Shown here piece after piece: positions 24,872 to 38,733 of a stretch of DNA of 56,957 bases. The first letter of the stretch is position 1. Each line of letters opens with the position of its first letter. This DNA comes from Terriglobia bacterium. GTDB taxonomy: Bacteria; Acidobacteriota; Vicinamibacteria; Vicinamibacterales; CAVVIG01. The position numbers were made by a program, and so were the translations under genes. The DNA is taken from assembly GCA_020073005.1 (NCBI GenBank), contig JAIQFX010000007.1, positions 115,712 through 172,668 on the forward strand, written 5' to 3'. The notes beneath the pieces are model-generated. The model saw only the letters and a list, made by a program, of their open reading frames with translations. It did no database searches and was not told the origin of the DNA.

Positions 24872-26152
24872 TCAGAACGTGTGGAAGCTGTACCCGAACT
24901 TCCGCAGCCGCTCGTACGAGAACATCAGCCAGCGCCCGCGCTCGTTGTCCAGAATGTGTGTGATGTCGCGGCTCAGCGCTTCGCCGGCGCGATCATCGCC
25001 GCCCGCCAGCGCGCCGGCTGCGCGCATCGCGTTCAGAATCTGTGAATACGCCGTGACGTGTGTGTCTGTCCGATCGACGGTCATCCCACGCCACGATTCG
25101 AGCGCGTCCTGCGTCCGGCGCTGGTCCCAGTCGATCGCGCCGATCAGAAATCGCGCATCGTTTGCACGATATCCGCCCGGGGTTGTCCGAAGAATGCCGT
25201 TCAGGATCGCCAGCCTGATGTTGTCGTAGTACGCCGCGAGCGCTTTCGACGACGTCAGCTCTCGGCGATCGAGCTGCGCCGCGTAATACCGGCGAACCCG
25301 GACGATGAGGTCGTAGGCGTTGCGATTCGAGGCGCGCGTCCACTCCAGGTGCTCTTCAGGATCCGTGTCCAGCAGCGTCGACAGCGTCTCGAGGCTGCCC
25401 TGCGTCAGGTTGTCCAACAGGAACAGCAGTTCGGTCGTCGCCCGCGTCGACGGGTGCTCTGACGCGAAGCGGCTGATGAAGGCGACGAAATTCGCGTGAT
25501 CGGCGGCGAGGCCCAACTCGGCCCAGAGTCTGGGATCGCGGATCTCGCCGTCGTAGTACGGCTGCAGCGCGTTCTGTTCGCGATACCGCTGCAGGAGGTC
25601 GGGCAGTTTCCCGGCATCGGCGCTGTGCGTCTCGGCAAGGTCCCTGATCGGCTGAAAGCGGCTCCAGCGGTCTCGTCGCGACCACGACGTGTCCGTGAGC
25701 GACTGGAGCGCGGCCTCGCCAAGCGCGAGAGGTGGATCGACGGCGGAACCCTGACGTCCGATGGCCGACGCGAACGGATTGCTCAAGCGCCTGAGGATCG
25801 GACGCGCCGGCGTCAGGCCGAAGTGATCCAGCGACAGGCCAGGCGTGAGGAACGGGAACAACAGCGTCGCGCGGTCCGCGATCCTGGCGACATCAAAACG
25901 GAGATCCGGAAGAAGGAGCGCAGAGTCGCCGGACGGGGACCGCAGCCAATCGTCCTGGACCGTGTCGATGGGATTCAGGCCTGCGTGACTCGGGTCTTCC
26001 GGCGCCACGGTGAAGACCCGCGCCGCCTGATCGGCCTCGACCGTCCGGATGACTCGCACGGCTGCCGCCGAGAACAGCGAAACCGCGGCGATCCCGCAGA
26101 TCAGGTGAAACGTCGCCGAGGATCCCAACGCCAGGAGGTAGCGCGGCTTCAT
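24872..26152 (-). CDS. Membrane-anchored protein of unknown function
   Basis: A 426-residue protein with one N-terminal hydrophobic segment (LLALGSSATFHLICGIAAVS). The rest is soluble and mainly helical, with many Arg/Leu/Ala/Asp residues and patterns such as LLFLLDNLTQGSLETLSTLL, which could be TPR-like solenoid. I do not recognise a domain. ATG 26152 starts the hydrophobic segment; the frame upstream is poorly conserved-looking. It is divergent from the glutamate-synthase operon across 171 bp that carry a palindrome. Confidence 0.72.
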   Translation of the reverse strand: MKPRYLLALGSSATFHLICGIAAVSLFSAAAVRVIRTVEADQAARVFTVAPEDPSHAGLNPIDTVQDDWLRSPSGDSALLLPDLRFDVARIADRATLLFPFLTPGLSLDHFGLTPARPILRRLSNPFASAIGRQGSAVDPPLALGEAALQSLTDTSWSRRDRWSRFQPIRDLAETHSADAGKLPDLLQRYREQNALQPYYDGEIRDPRLWAELGLAADHANFVAFISRFASEHPSTRATTELLFLLDNLTQGSLETLSTLLDTDPEEHLEWTRASNRNAYDLIVRVRRYYAAQLDRRELTSSKALAAYYDNIRLAILNGILRTTPGGYRANDARFLIGAIDWDQRRTQDALESWRGMTVDRTDTHVTAYSQILNAMRAAGALAGGDDRAGEALSRDITHILDNERGRWLMFSYERLRKFGYSFHTF

Positions 26153-26218
26153 GGAAGTGCGGGCTCGAGGGCGATAATCGCGCCGGATCCCCCGCCCGGT
26201 CAACGCGCGCGACACGAA

Positions 26219-26247
26219 CGCCGGCGCCGGCGATCAGCCGGCTGATC
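26219..26247. promoter_or_regulatory. Adjacent palindromes upstream of gltB, possible operator
   Basis: A perfect 16-bp palindrome GATCAGCCGGCTGATC occupies 26232-26247, sharing a base with the palindrome CGCCGGCGCCGGCG at 26219-26232. They sit about 77-105 bp upstream of gltB in a divergent gap, a place where a regulator of the nitrogen operon could bind. No promoter hexamers can be assigned with confidence. Confidence 0.35.
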
Positions 26248-26323
26248 CATTCACTCGACGCATGGATCCAATCGGATCATTGTATTTTACTTCTGGCTGA
26301 GGGCTTGGCATAACAGGCTCTCC

Positions 26324-30884
<4,561 letters not shown>

Positions 30885-30892
<8 letters not shown>

Positions 30893-32300
30893 ACCCACCG
30901 GCTTTCTCGAGATCCAGCGGCAGACGCCCCAGGCGCGTCCAGTCGACGCGCGCGTGCGCGACTGGCGCGAGGTCTATCTCCCGTACGACGGAGCGGCGTT
31001 GAGCGATCAGACCGCGCGCTGCATGGACTGCGGCATTCCGTTCTGCCATCAGGGCTGCCCGCTCGGCAATCTGATTCCCGACTGGAACGACCTCGTGTAC
31101 CGCGATCGCTGGCGCGCCGCGATCGATCGGCTGCACGCGACGAACAATTTCCCCGAGTTCACCGGGCGCCTCTGCCCGGCGCCGTGCGAAGGCTCGTGCG
31201 TCCTCGGCATCAACAGCGCGCCGGTGACGATCAAGTCGGCGGAGGCCGCGATCGTCGAGCGCGCGTTCGACGAGGGATGGATCGTCGCGCAGCCGCCGTC
31301 CACCCGCACCGGAAAGCGAGTCGCCGTCGTCGGATCCGGACCGGCCGGACTCGCGACCGCCGATCAGCTGAATCGCGCGGGCCATCTGGTCACCGTCTTC
31401 GAGCGCGCCGATCGCATCGGCGGCCTGCTCCGCTACGGCATCCCCGCATTCAAGCTGGAAAAACGCTGGCTGGAGCGCCGGCTGACGCTGATGCGCGACG
31501 AGGGCGTCACCTTCAGAACGGGCTGCCACATCGGCGTCGACGTCGATCCGAAACAGCTGAAGCGCGAGTTCGACGCGATCGTCCTGGCCGGCGGCTCGAC
31601 GGTGCCGCGCGATCTCACGGATGTCCCGGGCCGCGAGCTCCGCGGCATCCACTTCGCCATGACATATTTGTCGCTCCAGAACCGCGCGTGCGAAGGCGAT
31701 AATGTCGACGTGCCACTGGAGAAGATCACCGCGCGCGGCAAGCACGTGATCATCATCGGCGGCGGCGACACCGGCGCGGATTGCCTCGGCACCGCGCACC
31801 GTCAGGGCGCGCGCAGCGTGCGCCAGCTCGAGCTGCTCCAGCGTCCGCCCGACTCCCGCGCGCCGCAGAATCCGTGGCCGACGTGGCCCAACATCTTCCG
31901 CGTGTCGTCGGCGCACGAAGAAGGAGGCGAGCGGCATTACGCGATCGCGACCGAGCGGTTCTCGGGCACCGGCGACGGACGCGTCGCCCGGCTGCACGCG
32001 AAGCAGCTCGACACGAACGCCCCGATTGAGTTCGACGCGGACCTCGTGCTGCTCGCGATGGGATTCACCGGCCCCGAGCGCAACGGCGTCGTTGACGGTC
32101 TCGGCGTCAGCCTGACCGCGCGCGGCACCGTCGCCCGCGACGCCAACTGGATGACGAACGTCGACGGCGTGTTCGCGACCGGCGACATGCAGCGCGGCCA
32201 GTCGCTGATCGTCTGGGCGATCGCCGACGGCCGGAGCTGCGCGCGCGGCGTCGATACCTATCTCATGGGCAGTTCTTCGCTGCCCGCCCCCGTGGCGTAG
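30885..32300 (+). CDS. gltD: Glutamate synthase, small subunit
   Basis: Small, FAD- and NADPH-binding subunit of GOGAT (471 aa) that passes electrons through two 4Fe-4S clusters to GltB. Cluster cysteines are seen in [17 protein letters not shown] and in CPAPCEGSC near the N-terminus. [13 protein letters not shown] is the FAD Rossmann motif and [11 protein letters not shown] the NADPH one; [18 protein letters not shown] ends the FAD site. Length is normal. It starts inside gltB (8-nt overlap) and is followed by glnD after 3 nt, so expression should be tightly coupled. Confidence 0.96.
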
Positions 32301-32303
32301 CTG

Positions 32304-34808
32304 ATGGCGACGTCGCTCACGGGCGTGGAAACGGCGCGCGAGGAACTGTGCGCCGACGCCATGCGCGGGCAGGGCGGCCGCGCGGCGCTTCAACGTTTCT
32401 CCGATCGCGTCGACGATCTGATCGGGCGCCTGTTCGCCGACGCGCCGGCCGCGGGCAGCGCGAGCGTCCCTGTCGTCATCGTCGCGCTTGGCGGGTACGG
32501 GCGACGGCAGCTCTGCCTGCATTCAGACGTCGACATCCTGATCCTCTTCGACGGCCCGATCGGCCCCGCGGAAGAAGCGCGCGTGCGGTCGATCCTCCAC
32601 CCGCTGTGGGACCTGCATTTCACGGTCGGCCAGCAGATCCGGCAGGTCGAGGACTTCGCGCAGCTGGAGATCGACAACCCGGAGTTTCTCCTCGCGCTGC
32701 TCGACGCGCGGGCGGTCGCGGGCGACGCGTCGCTGCTCGATCGCATCACGGCGCGCGTCCGCACGCCGGCGGCGCACGCGCGGATTCTCGACGCGCTCAA
32801 GCGATTGATCGACGAGCGCCACGCGGGCTTCAACGACACGTTCTACCAGCTCGAGCCCGACATCAAGGACGCGCCCGGCGCGCTCCGCGATCTGATGGCC
32901 GTGCGGACGATCGCCGCGCTGACCGATCCGGCGCTGCTCGATCGCGGTCACGCCGATCGCGGGCGCCTCGACGAAGCGGAAGACTTTCTGCTGCGGCTCC
33001 GCTCGATCCTCCACGTCGAGCACAAGCGCAACAGGAACGTCCTGAGCCACGAGATGCAGGAGCAGGCGGCACTGCGCTGCGGGTACGCGGGCGCGCGGCC
33101 GGCCCAGCAGGTGGAACGCCTGATGGGCGACTACTTCCGTCACGCGCGCGCGGTCAGCCGATCGCTCGACTGGGTGCGGCAGGCGGCGCCGGTCCCGGTG
33201 GCGGAGAATCTCGTGCAGGCGCGCGACGGGATCCGCTTCGTCGACGTCGAGCGCGCCGACGCGCATCCGGAGAGCTGGCTCGCGCTGTTCCAGGCGGCGA
33301 TCGACGCCAACGCGCCGGTCGCGGACGACGCGCTGACCTGGATTCACCAGCGCGTCGATCGCTACGCGCCCGACGAGTTCTTCCCGTCAGCCGAGGATCG
33401 CGCGGCGCTCCTCGCGTTTCTCAGGCCGCGGGCCGGACTCTACGCGCGGCTGTCGGAGATGCACGACTGCGGTCTGCTGGGACGGATGTTCCCGGAATTC
33501 CAGGCGATCTTCTGCCGCGTCGTGCGCGACTTCTATCACAAGTACACGGTCGACGAGCACACGCTGCTGACGATCCGGAATCTCGAGCGCCTCGCCACGC
33601 GCGCGGCGCCCGGCCGGGAGCGCTTCGGCGCGCTGCTCGACGACCTCGCGCACCCGGAGCTGCTCGTCCTGTCGCTGCTCTTCCACGACGTCGGCAAGTG
33701 GCGCGACGAGGATCACGCGGAAGAAAGCGTCCGCATGGCGATGCAGATGATGCAGCGCCTGCAGCTGCCGGCCGATTCGGTCGCGCTCGTCGAGTTTCTC
33801 GTGCGCCATCACATCCGGATGTCGCTCGTCGCGTTCCGCCGCGACACCGACGATCCGGAAATCGTCCGCCAGTTCGCGGACCTCGTCGGCATCGAGGAGC
33901 GGCTGAAGATGCTGTGCCTCCTGACGCTCGTCGACGTCGAGGCCGTCAACCCGGAGACGCTGACGCCGTGGCGCGAGGAACTGCTCTGGCGTCTGTACGT
34001 GGACACCTACAACCACCTGACGCTCGAGTACGGCGACGAGGTGATCGAGCATCAGGAGTCCGGCCTGCGCGCGCTGATCGCGGGCCGGCCGGCCGACGTG
34101 ACCGAGTCCGAGATCACGCGCTTCGTCGAGGGCCTGCCGCGCCGGTACCTCCGTCTGTTCCCGCACGACGCGATCTACCGCCACGTGCGCCTGTCGCGCG
34201 ACATCACGCCGGACGATGTGCACGCGGACCTCGAGCGCAGGGATTCGCTCTGGGAACTGACGGTCGTCACGCTCGACAAGCCGTTCCTGTTCTCGAACAT
34301 CTGCGGCGCGCTCTCTTCCTACGGCATGGACATCTCGCGCGGCCACGCGATGACGAACCCGAACGGCCTCGTGCTCGATATCTTTCAGTTCACCGACCAG
34401 GAACGGTTCCTCGAGCTGAACGCGAGCGGCAAGGAGATATTCCTCGCGAAGCTCGGAGCGATCATCTCCGGCGAGACGGACGTGACCGAACGGCTGCGCG
34501 CGCGCGAGCAGAGCGTGCTCTACCGCCGCCGGACCGGTGTGACCGCGGTGCCGCCGGTCATTCACGCGGACAATCAATCGTCGCGCCGCTACACGATCCT
34601 CGACATCGTGGCGACCAACGCGCTGGGTCTGCTGCACCGCGTGAGCCGCGTCATGTCGCGCCATGGGTGCGACGTGGACCTCGTGCTGATCTCGACGGAA
34701 GGCCAGAAGGCGATCGACGTGTTCCACATCACCAAGGCCGGAGCCAAGCTGACCGACTCGGCGATCGCCGAGCTGACCGCGGACGTTCACCGCATGCTGG
34801 AGGCGTGA
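32304..34808 (+). CDS. glnD: [Protein-PII] uridylyltransferase / uridylyl-removing enzyme
   Basis: Bifunctional nitrogen sensor (834 aa) that uridylylates P-II when glutamine is low and removes UMP when it is high. The nucleotidyltransferase motif ALGGYGRRQLCLHSDVDI is at about residues 60-78. The HD phosphohydrolase domain shows LFHDVGKW near 459-465. Two ACT domains follow, starting near 649 (WELTVVTLDKPFLFSNICG) and 763 (YTILDIVATNALGLLHRVS), which bind glutamine. All four domains are complete. The next gene, 1 nt downstream, encodes its substrate P-II. Having glnD between gltD and glnK is not the enterobacterial arrangement, where glnD stands alone. Confidence 0.95.
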   Translation: MATSLTGVETAREELCADAMRGQGGRAALQRFSDRVDDLIGRLFADAPAAGSASVPVVIVALGGYGRRQLCLHSDVDILILFDGPIGPAEEARVRSILHPLWDLHFTVGQQIRQVEDFAQLEIDNPEFLLALLDARAVAGDASLLDRITARVRTPAAHARILDALKRLIDERHAGFNDTFYQLEPDIKDAPGALRDLMAVRTIAALTDPALLDRGHADRGRLDEAEDFLLRLRSILHVEHKRNRNVLSHEMQEQAALRCGYAGARPAQQVERLMGDYFRHARAVSRSLDWVRQAAPVPVAENLVQARDGIRFVDVERADAHPESWLALFQAAIDANAPVADDALTWIHQRVDRYAPDEFFPSAEDRAALLAFLRPRAGLYARLSEMHDCGLLGRMFPEFQAIFCRVVRDFYHKYTVDEHTLLTIRNLERLATRAAPGRERFGALLDDLAHPELLVLSLLFHDVGKWRDEDHAEESVRMAMQMMQRLQLPADSVALVEFLVRHHIRMSLVAFRRDTDDPEIVRQFADLVGIEERLKMLCLLTLVDVEAVNPETLTPWREELLWRLYVDTYNHLTLEYGDEVIEHQESGLRALIAGRPADVTESEITRFVEGLPRRYLRLFPHDAIYRHVRLSRDITPDDVHADLERRDSLWELTVVTLDKPFLFSNICGALSSYGMDISRGHAMTNPNGLVLDIFQFTDQERFLELNASGKEIFLAKLGAIISGETDVTERLRAREQSVLYRRRTGVTAVPPVIHADNQSSRRYTILDIVATNALGLLHRVSRVMSRHGCDVDLVLISTEGQKAIDVFHITKAGAKLTDSAIAELTADVHRMLEA

Positions 34809-34809
34809 G

Positions 34810-35142
34810 ATGAAGTTGATCAAGGCGATCGTGCGGCCCAACAAGGTCGACGACGTGAAGGAGGCCCTGGGGAGCGTGGGCCTCCCCGGAATGACCGTGA
34901 CCGAAGTCCGCGGCCACGGCAAGCAGAAGGGACACATGGCGATCTATCGGGGCAAAGAGTACGACGTCAGCCTGCTGCCGAAGATGGAAATCGAAGTCGT
35001 CGTCGAGGACAACATGGTCGACGACGCCGTCGCCGCGATCATCCAGGCGGCACGCACCGGCGAAATCGGCGACGGCCGCGTGTTCGTCATTCCCGTCGAG
35101 CAGAGCTATCGCATCCGCACGGGCGAACGGAGCGAGCTGTGA
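34810..35142 (+). CDS. glnK: Nitrogen regulatory protein P-II
   Basis: Small trimeric signal protein (110 aa) that senses 2-oxoglutarate, ATP/ADP and nitrogen state and controls AmtB and other targets. The T-loop is GKQKGHMAIYRGKEY with Tyr51, the residue uridylylated by GlnD, and the B-loop TGEIGDGRVFV is intact. Neighbours are glnD (1 nt upstream) and amtB (4-nt overlap), so the modifier, the signal protein and the channel it gates are in one operon. It is called glnK because of linkage to amtB; glnB would be equally defensible on sequence. Confidence 0.95.
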   Translation: MKLIKAIVRPNKVDDVKEALGSVGLPGMTVTEVRGHGKQKGHMAIYRGKEYDVSLLPKMEIEVVVEDNMVDDAVAAIIQAARTGEIGDGRVFVIPVEQSYRIRTGERSEL

Positions 35143-36566
35143 AAACACTCGTTGCCGTCGCCCTGCTCTGTCTCCTGTTGCCGGTGCCAGCGCTACGAGC
35201 GCAGTCCGCCAGCCCTCAGCCCTCAGCCCTCAGCCCTTCCGCTTCGCAAGTGTCCGCGGCCGATCTTGCGAAGCTGGATCAGCGCGTCACCGCCGCGCAA
35301 TCCTCCGCCGACAACGCGTGGATGCTCGTCAGCGCCGCGCTCGTGCTGATGATGACCGGCCCAGGGCTCGCGCTGTTCTACGGCGGCCTCGTCCGTCAGA
35401 AGAACACGCTCGCGATCATGATGCAGAGCTTCGCGCTCATGGCGCTCATCACGGTCCTGTGGGCGCTCGTGGGCTACAGCCTCTGCTTCGGCGAAGGCAC
35501 GCCGATCATCGGCGGCTTCAGCCACGTCATGCTGCGCGGCGTCGGCGTCGATCCGAACGCGGACTACGGGGGCACGATCCCGCAGCTGACGTTCATGGTC
35601 TACCAGCTGATGTTCGCGATCATCACGCCGGCGCTCATCACGGGCGCGACCGCGGAACGGATGAAGTTCAGCGGCACGGTGATGTTCATGGCGCTGTGGT
35701 TCCTGTTCGTGTACGCGCCGCTCGCGCACATGGTCTGGGGCAAGGGCGGGCTGCTCAACGCGACGCTCGGCGGCCAGTTCCCCACGCTGGACTTCGCGGG
35801 CGGGACGGTCGTGCACATTACCTCGGGCGTGTCGGCGCTCGTGTGCGCGCTCTACCTCGGCAAGCGCCAGGGCTATCCGAAGGAGCCGATGCCGCCGCAC
35901 AGTCTCGTGCTGAGTTTCATGGGCGCGTGCATGCTGTGGGTCGGCTGGTTCGGCTTCAACGCGGGCAGCGCGCTCGCGTCGAACGGGCTCGCGACCAGTG
36001 CGTTCGTCGCGACGCACTTCGCGGCCGCGGCGGCGACAATCGGCTGGCTCGTCGCGGAATGGACGACGCGCGGCCGTCCGAGCGCGCTCGGCGCGATCTC
36101 GGGCGCGGTCGCGGGTCTCGTCGCGATCACGCCCGCGTCAGGATTCGTGACGCCGATGCCCGCGCTCGTCATCGGGCTCGTAGCGGGCGTCGGCTGCTTC
36201 CTGATGGTGACCTGGGTGAAAGGCATGTTCGGGTACGACGATGCGCTCGACGCGTTCGGTGTGCATGGCGCCGGCGGCACACTGGGCGCGCTGCTGACCG
36301 GCGTCTTTGCGACGCGATCGGTCCAGGCGGTCTTCCACGACGCGCAGGGCCGCGCGCTTCCGGTCGGACTGATCGACGGCAACGCCGGACAGATCGGCTA
36401 TCAGCTCGCCGGCATCGCGATGGCGTGGGCGTTCGCGCTGGTCGGCACGATCGTGCTGCTGAAGATCACCGACCTGGTCGTCGGCGTGCGCGCGACGGAA
36501 GAGGCGGAGATCGAAGGCCTTGACCTCACCGAGCACGGTGAGGAAGCGTATAACCTGGAGATGTAA
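35139..36566 (+). CDS. amtB: Ammonium channel
   Basis: Ammonium transporter of the Amt/Rh family (475 aa). A signal peptide (LVAVALLCLLLPVPALRAQ) precedes eleven expected transmembrane helices beginning near residue 60. The twin pore histidines are visible in GGTVVHITSG and AFGVHGAGG, and FGFNAGSAL and ALFYGGLVR are typical. GTG 35139 overlaps the glnK stop, so translation is coupled. Four exact CAGCCCT heptamers are embedded in the coding sequence at 35210-35237, in the linker between signal peptide and first helix (read as SPQPSALSPS). The 3' end overlaps the convergent membrane-protein gene by 41 bp. Confidence 0.95.
   Translation: MKTLVAVALLCLLLPVPALRAQSASPQPSALSPSASQVSAADLAKLDQRVTAAQSSADNAWMLVSAALVLMMTGPGLALFYGGLVRQKNTLAIMMQSFALMALITVLWALVGYSLCFGEGTPIIGGFSHVMLRGVGVDPNADYGGTIPQLTFMVYQLMFAIITPALITGATAERMKFSGTVMFMALWFLFVYAPLAHMVWGKGGLLNATLGGQFPTLDFAGGTVVHITSGVSALVCALYLGKRQGYPKEPMPPHSLVLSFMGACMLWVGWFGFNAGSALASNGLATSAFVATHFAAAAATIGWLVAEWTTRGRPSALGAISGAVAGLVAITPASGFVTPMPALVIGLVAGVGCFLMVTWVKGMFGYDDALDAFGVHGAGGTLGALLTGVFATRSVQAVFHDAQGRALPVGLIDGNAGQIGYQLAGIAMAWAFALVGTIVLLKITDLVVGVRATEEAEIEGLDLTEHGEEAYNLEM
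35210..35237 (+). repeat. Perfect heptamer array inside amtB
   Basis: CAGCCCT four times without mismatch. Because 28 is not a multiple of 3 the units are read in all three frames, giving a Ser/Pro-rich linker. It is the only heptamer array seen within a gene in this window. Confidence 0.9.
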
Positions 36567-37776
36567 CGCGGCTGGCGAGGTCGGCGCGGAGCAGGAACGC
36601 CGCGCCGGCCGCCCACGCAATCCCGATCTGGATCGTCGGCACGCGCGCGGACCACGCGGCCCACGACGCCTGATTCAGCACGACGTTCGCCTCGCTCAGA
36701 CTGAACTGCGCGATCGCCAGCGCGGCCAGCAGCGCCAGCCAGACGAACTGCCGGCGCGCGGCCAGCGCGTTGATCACCATGGCGCTCGTCACGACGACGA
36801 CCGGCAGCAGGATCATGAATTCGCGCGAGACGTCGGTCGCGATGAGCGACATCCCGAACGCCGCGACGACGAGCGTCGCCATCACCGGCCAGACACGCGC
36901 GAGGGCCTCGCGCGGCAGCAGCCACGCGCCCAGCGCGACGATCGCGAATCCCCAGCCCCACGACGCCTCGACATCAATCAGCAGACTGCGCAGGTGACCC
37001 GGCGGCCAGTACGCGCCGGGCCAGAACGACGCGCCCGGCGGGCCCTGGCGCCAGAGATCCACGAACACCTGCGGCCACGCCGCGGGGTGCACGAGCATCG
37101 ACGTCAGCCCCGAGCCGTCGGCGTCGCCGAGAATGGCGCGCTCGAGGATGACGCCGGCCACGGCGACCGCCGTCGCGCCCGCGCCGCGTTTCCAGTCGCG
37201 CGCGCACCAGGCCGGCAGCAGCACGACGGGCACTTCGCGCGCGAGGAGGCCGACGACTCCGAGCGCCGCGAACAGCCAGAAGTTCTCGACCGCGAACGCG
37301 TACGTCATGCCCGACAGGATGAACAGGATCAGCCCGTCGGTGAGCCACGGCCCGAAGTAGATCGGCAGATGCGAGACGAACGTGAACGCGACCGCCAATC
37401 CGCATGCGGACGCGGCCGGACTCAGGCCGAGGCGCCGGCAGGTGAGAAGGACGAAGATGTACGCGCCGCCCAGCGACAGCCAGTTGACGAGCGCGAGCGA
37501 CAACACCGGACCGAACGGCAGCAGGCGCGCCAGCCACGGCGCAAGAACGCGGTACCGGAACGGCAGGCGCACCGACGACATCGACCACGGCGGATCGCTC
37601 GGGAGCGGCGGCCGGTCCACCCGATGGCCCGCCACCATCGACAGATAGACGGCTGCGTCACTGGGATACGTCGCGAGGTACGTTTGATCGATCGCGGGGA
37701 CGCCGCCGTGGGTGGCGATCCCGATGCTCGTGAGCGCCACGGCCACCAGCGTGGCGCCGAAGAGGTACTGCCTCAT
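36526..37776 (-). CDS. Polytopic membrane protein, unknown function
   Basis: A 416-residue integral membrane protein with about ten hydrophobic helices, including LFGATLVAVALTSIGIATHG at the N-terminus and AIVALGAWLLPR later. Layout, with a large extracytoplasmic segment after the first helix (DQTYLATYPSDAAVYLSMVAG) and YRYRVLAPWLARLL-like sequence (here FRYRVLAPWLARLL), resembles GT-C-type glycosyltransferases or related polyprenyl-linked sugar enzymes, but no firm family call is possible. ATG 37776 overlaps the upstream stop (ATGA at 37773-37776), so it is coupled to the secreted protein gene. Its 3' end overlaps the convergent amtB gene by 41 bp. Confidence 0.75.
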   Translation of the reverse strand: MRQYLFGATLVAVALTSIGIATHGGVPAIDQTYLATYPSDAAVYLSMVAGHRVDRPPLPSDPPWSMSSVRLPFRYRVLAPWLARLLPFGPVLSLALVNWLSLGGAYIFVLLTCRRLGLSPAASACGLAVAFTFVSHLPIYFGPWLTDGLILFILSGMTYAFAVENFWLFAALGVVGLLAREVPVVLLPAWCARDWKRGAGATAVAVAGVILERAILGDADGSGLTSMLVHPAAWPQVFVDLWRQGPPGASFWPGAYWPPGHLRSLLIDVEASWGWGFAIVALGAWLLPREALARVWPVMATLVVAAFGMSLIATDVSREFMILLPVVVVTSAMVINALAARRQFVWLALLAALAIAQFSLSEANVVLNQASWAAWSARVPTIQIGIAWAAGAAFLLRADLASRVTSPGYTLPHRAR

Positions 37777-38723
37777 CGTTCGCGGGGATCCGGCGTGCCC
37801 GTCTTTTCCTGATAGCGCGCGCCGCGCAGGATGTCCACCAGCGCGTGATTGCCCTCGTGGCAGGCGTACTCGAAGATCTGATCGCCGGTCTTCGTCATCG
37901 GCAGGACGGCGGTCCACGGTTTCGTGAACGTCGACGGATCGTCGACCGTGAACTCGTAGAGCAGCGTGTCGCCGTCCCGCGTGAAGCGCTCGATGAGATG
38001 CAGGCCTTCACCAGTCCCGCGGAAGTTCGTCTTGTCGGTGAAGTTCGTCGTGTCGACGACGAGCGTCGCGCCCTCGTAGCGGCCGACCGAATCGCCGAGC
38101 CACTGGCGGATCGACGGCGAGCGATGCGGCCGTCCGTCGAGCGGCACGATTCGCGCGTCGTGGATCATTTCCGTGAAGACGATCACGTAGCCGGGGAATT
38201 GCATCAGCTGCACGTAGTTGTTGTACGGCCCGGGCAGGATCGGCGGACCCGCGTTGAAGCTGAGACAGCGCTCCTGGAGCGACCGATTCTCCGGTCCGTC
38301 GGCGGGGTGCGCGCGGTTGTCCGCGTTCCGCGCCGCCGCCTTCGCGCGCGCGTCCGGCGTCTGCGCCGGAATGCGGCCGTCTGGCGGATCGATCACCATC
38401 GATGACGGCGTGCGGCCGTTGACCGTGGACACGTGCGTGCCGCGCTCGAACCAGTAGTCGTTGACCGCGCGCGCGACGTCGACGGCCGCGCCGCCGTCAC
38501 GCCGATCGCGATCGCCGCCGTCGAGCGCGCGCTTCTCGTACGCCGCGGCTTCCTCGTCCGTGAAGAACGGACGGCCGGCGACTTCCGGCGGCCGTTCGAC
38601 CGGCGTCAGCGTGGAGAAACTCCAGATGCCTTCGAGGTCCGGCGGTGGCGCGGTCTTCTGTCCGGCCAGCGGCGCGACGAGCGCGACCGCCGCGGCTGCC
38701 GCGATTGAGAGCCGGCGAATCAT
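37773..38723 (-). CDS. Secreted protein of the WEGDTLVVD-signature family (paralogue 1)
   Basis: A 316-residue protein with signal peptide (LSIAAAAAVALVAPLAGQ). It belongs to the same unnamed family as the products at 44999 and 45929: the N-terminal PDLEGIWSFSTLTPVERPP, the DPPDGRIP segment, then WLGDSVGRYEGATLVVDTTNF, FTDKTNFRG, RFTRDGDTLLYEFTVDD and the C-terminal YACHEGNHALVDILRGAR. This copy has Tyr and Ala where the others have Trp and Asp in the signature. From memory, such proteins are abundant in Acidobacteriota, with no function known to me. It is coupled to the membrane protein downstream and lies 10 nt after the PQQ-type gene. Confidence 0.8.
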   Translation of the reverse strand: MIRRLSIAAAAAVALVAPLAGQKTAPPPDLEGIWSFSTLTPVERPPEVAGRPFFTDEEAAAYEKRALDGGDRDRRDGGAAVDVARAVNDYWFERGTHVSTVNGRTPSSMVIDPPDGRIPAQTPDARAKAAARNADNRAHPADGPENRSLQERCLSFNAGPPILPGPYNNYVQLMQFPGYVIVFTEMIHDARIVPLDGRPHRSPSIRQWLGDSVGRYEGATLVVDTTNFTDKTNFRGTGEGLHLIERFTRDGDTLLYEFTVDDPSTFTKPWTAVLPMTKTGDQIFEYACHEGNHALVDILRGARYQEKTGTPDPRER

Positions 38724-38733
38724 CAGATCGCTA

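Noticed and set aside
26295-26309. Sigma-54-like GG...GC upstream of gltB
   Set aside because: The spacing between GG (26295-26296) and GC (26308-26309) is 11 nt instead of 10, and flanking bases match poorly.
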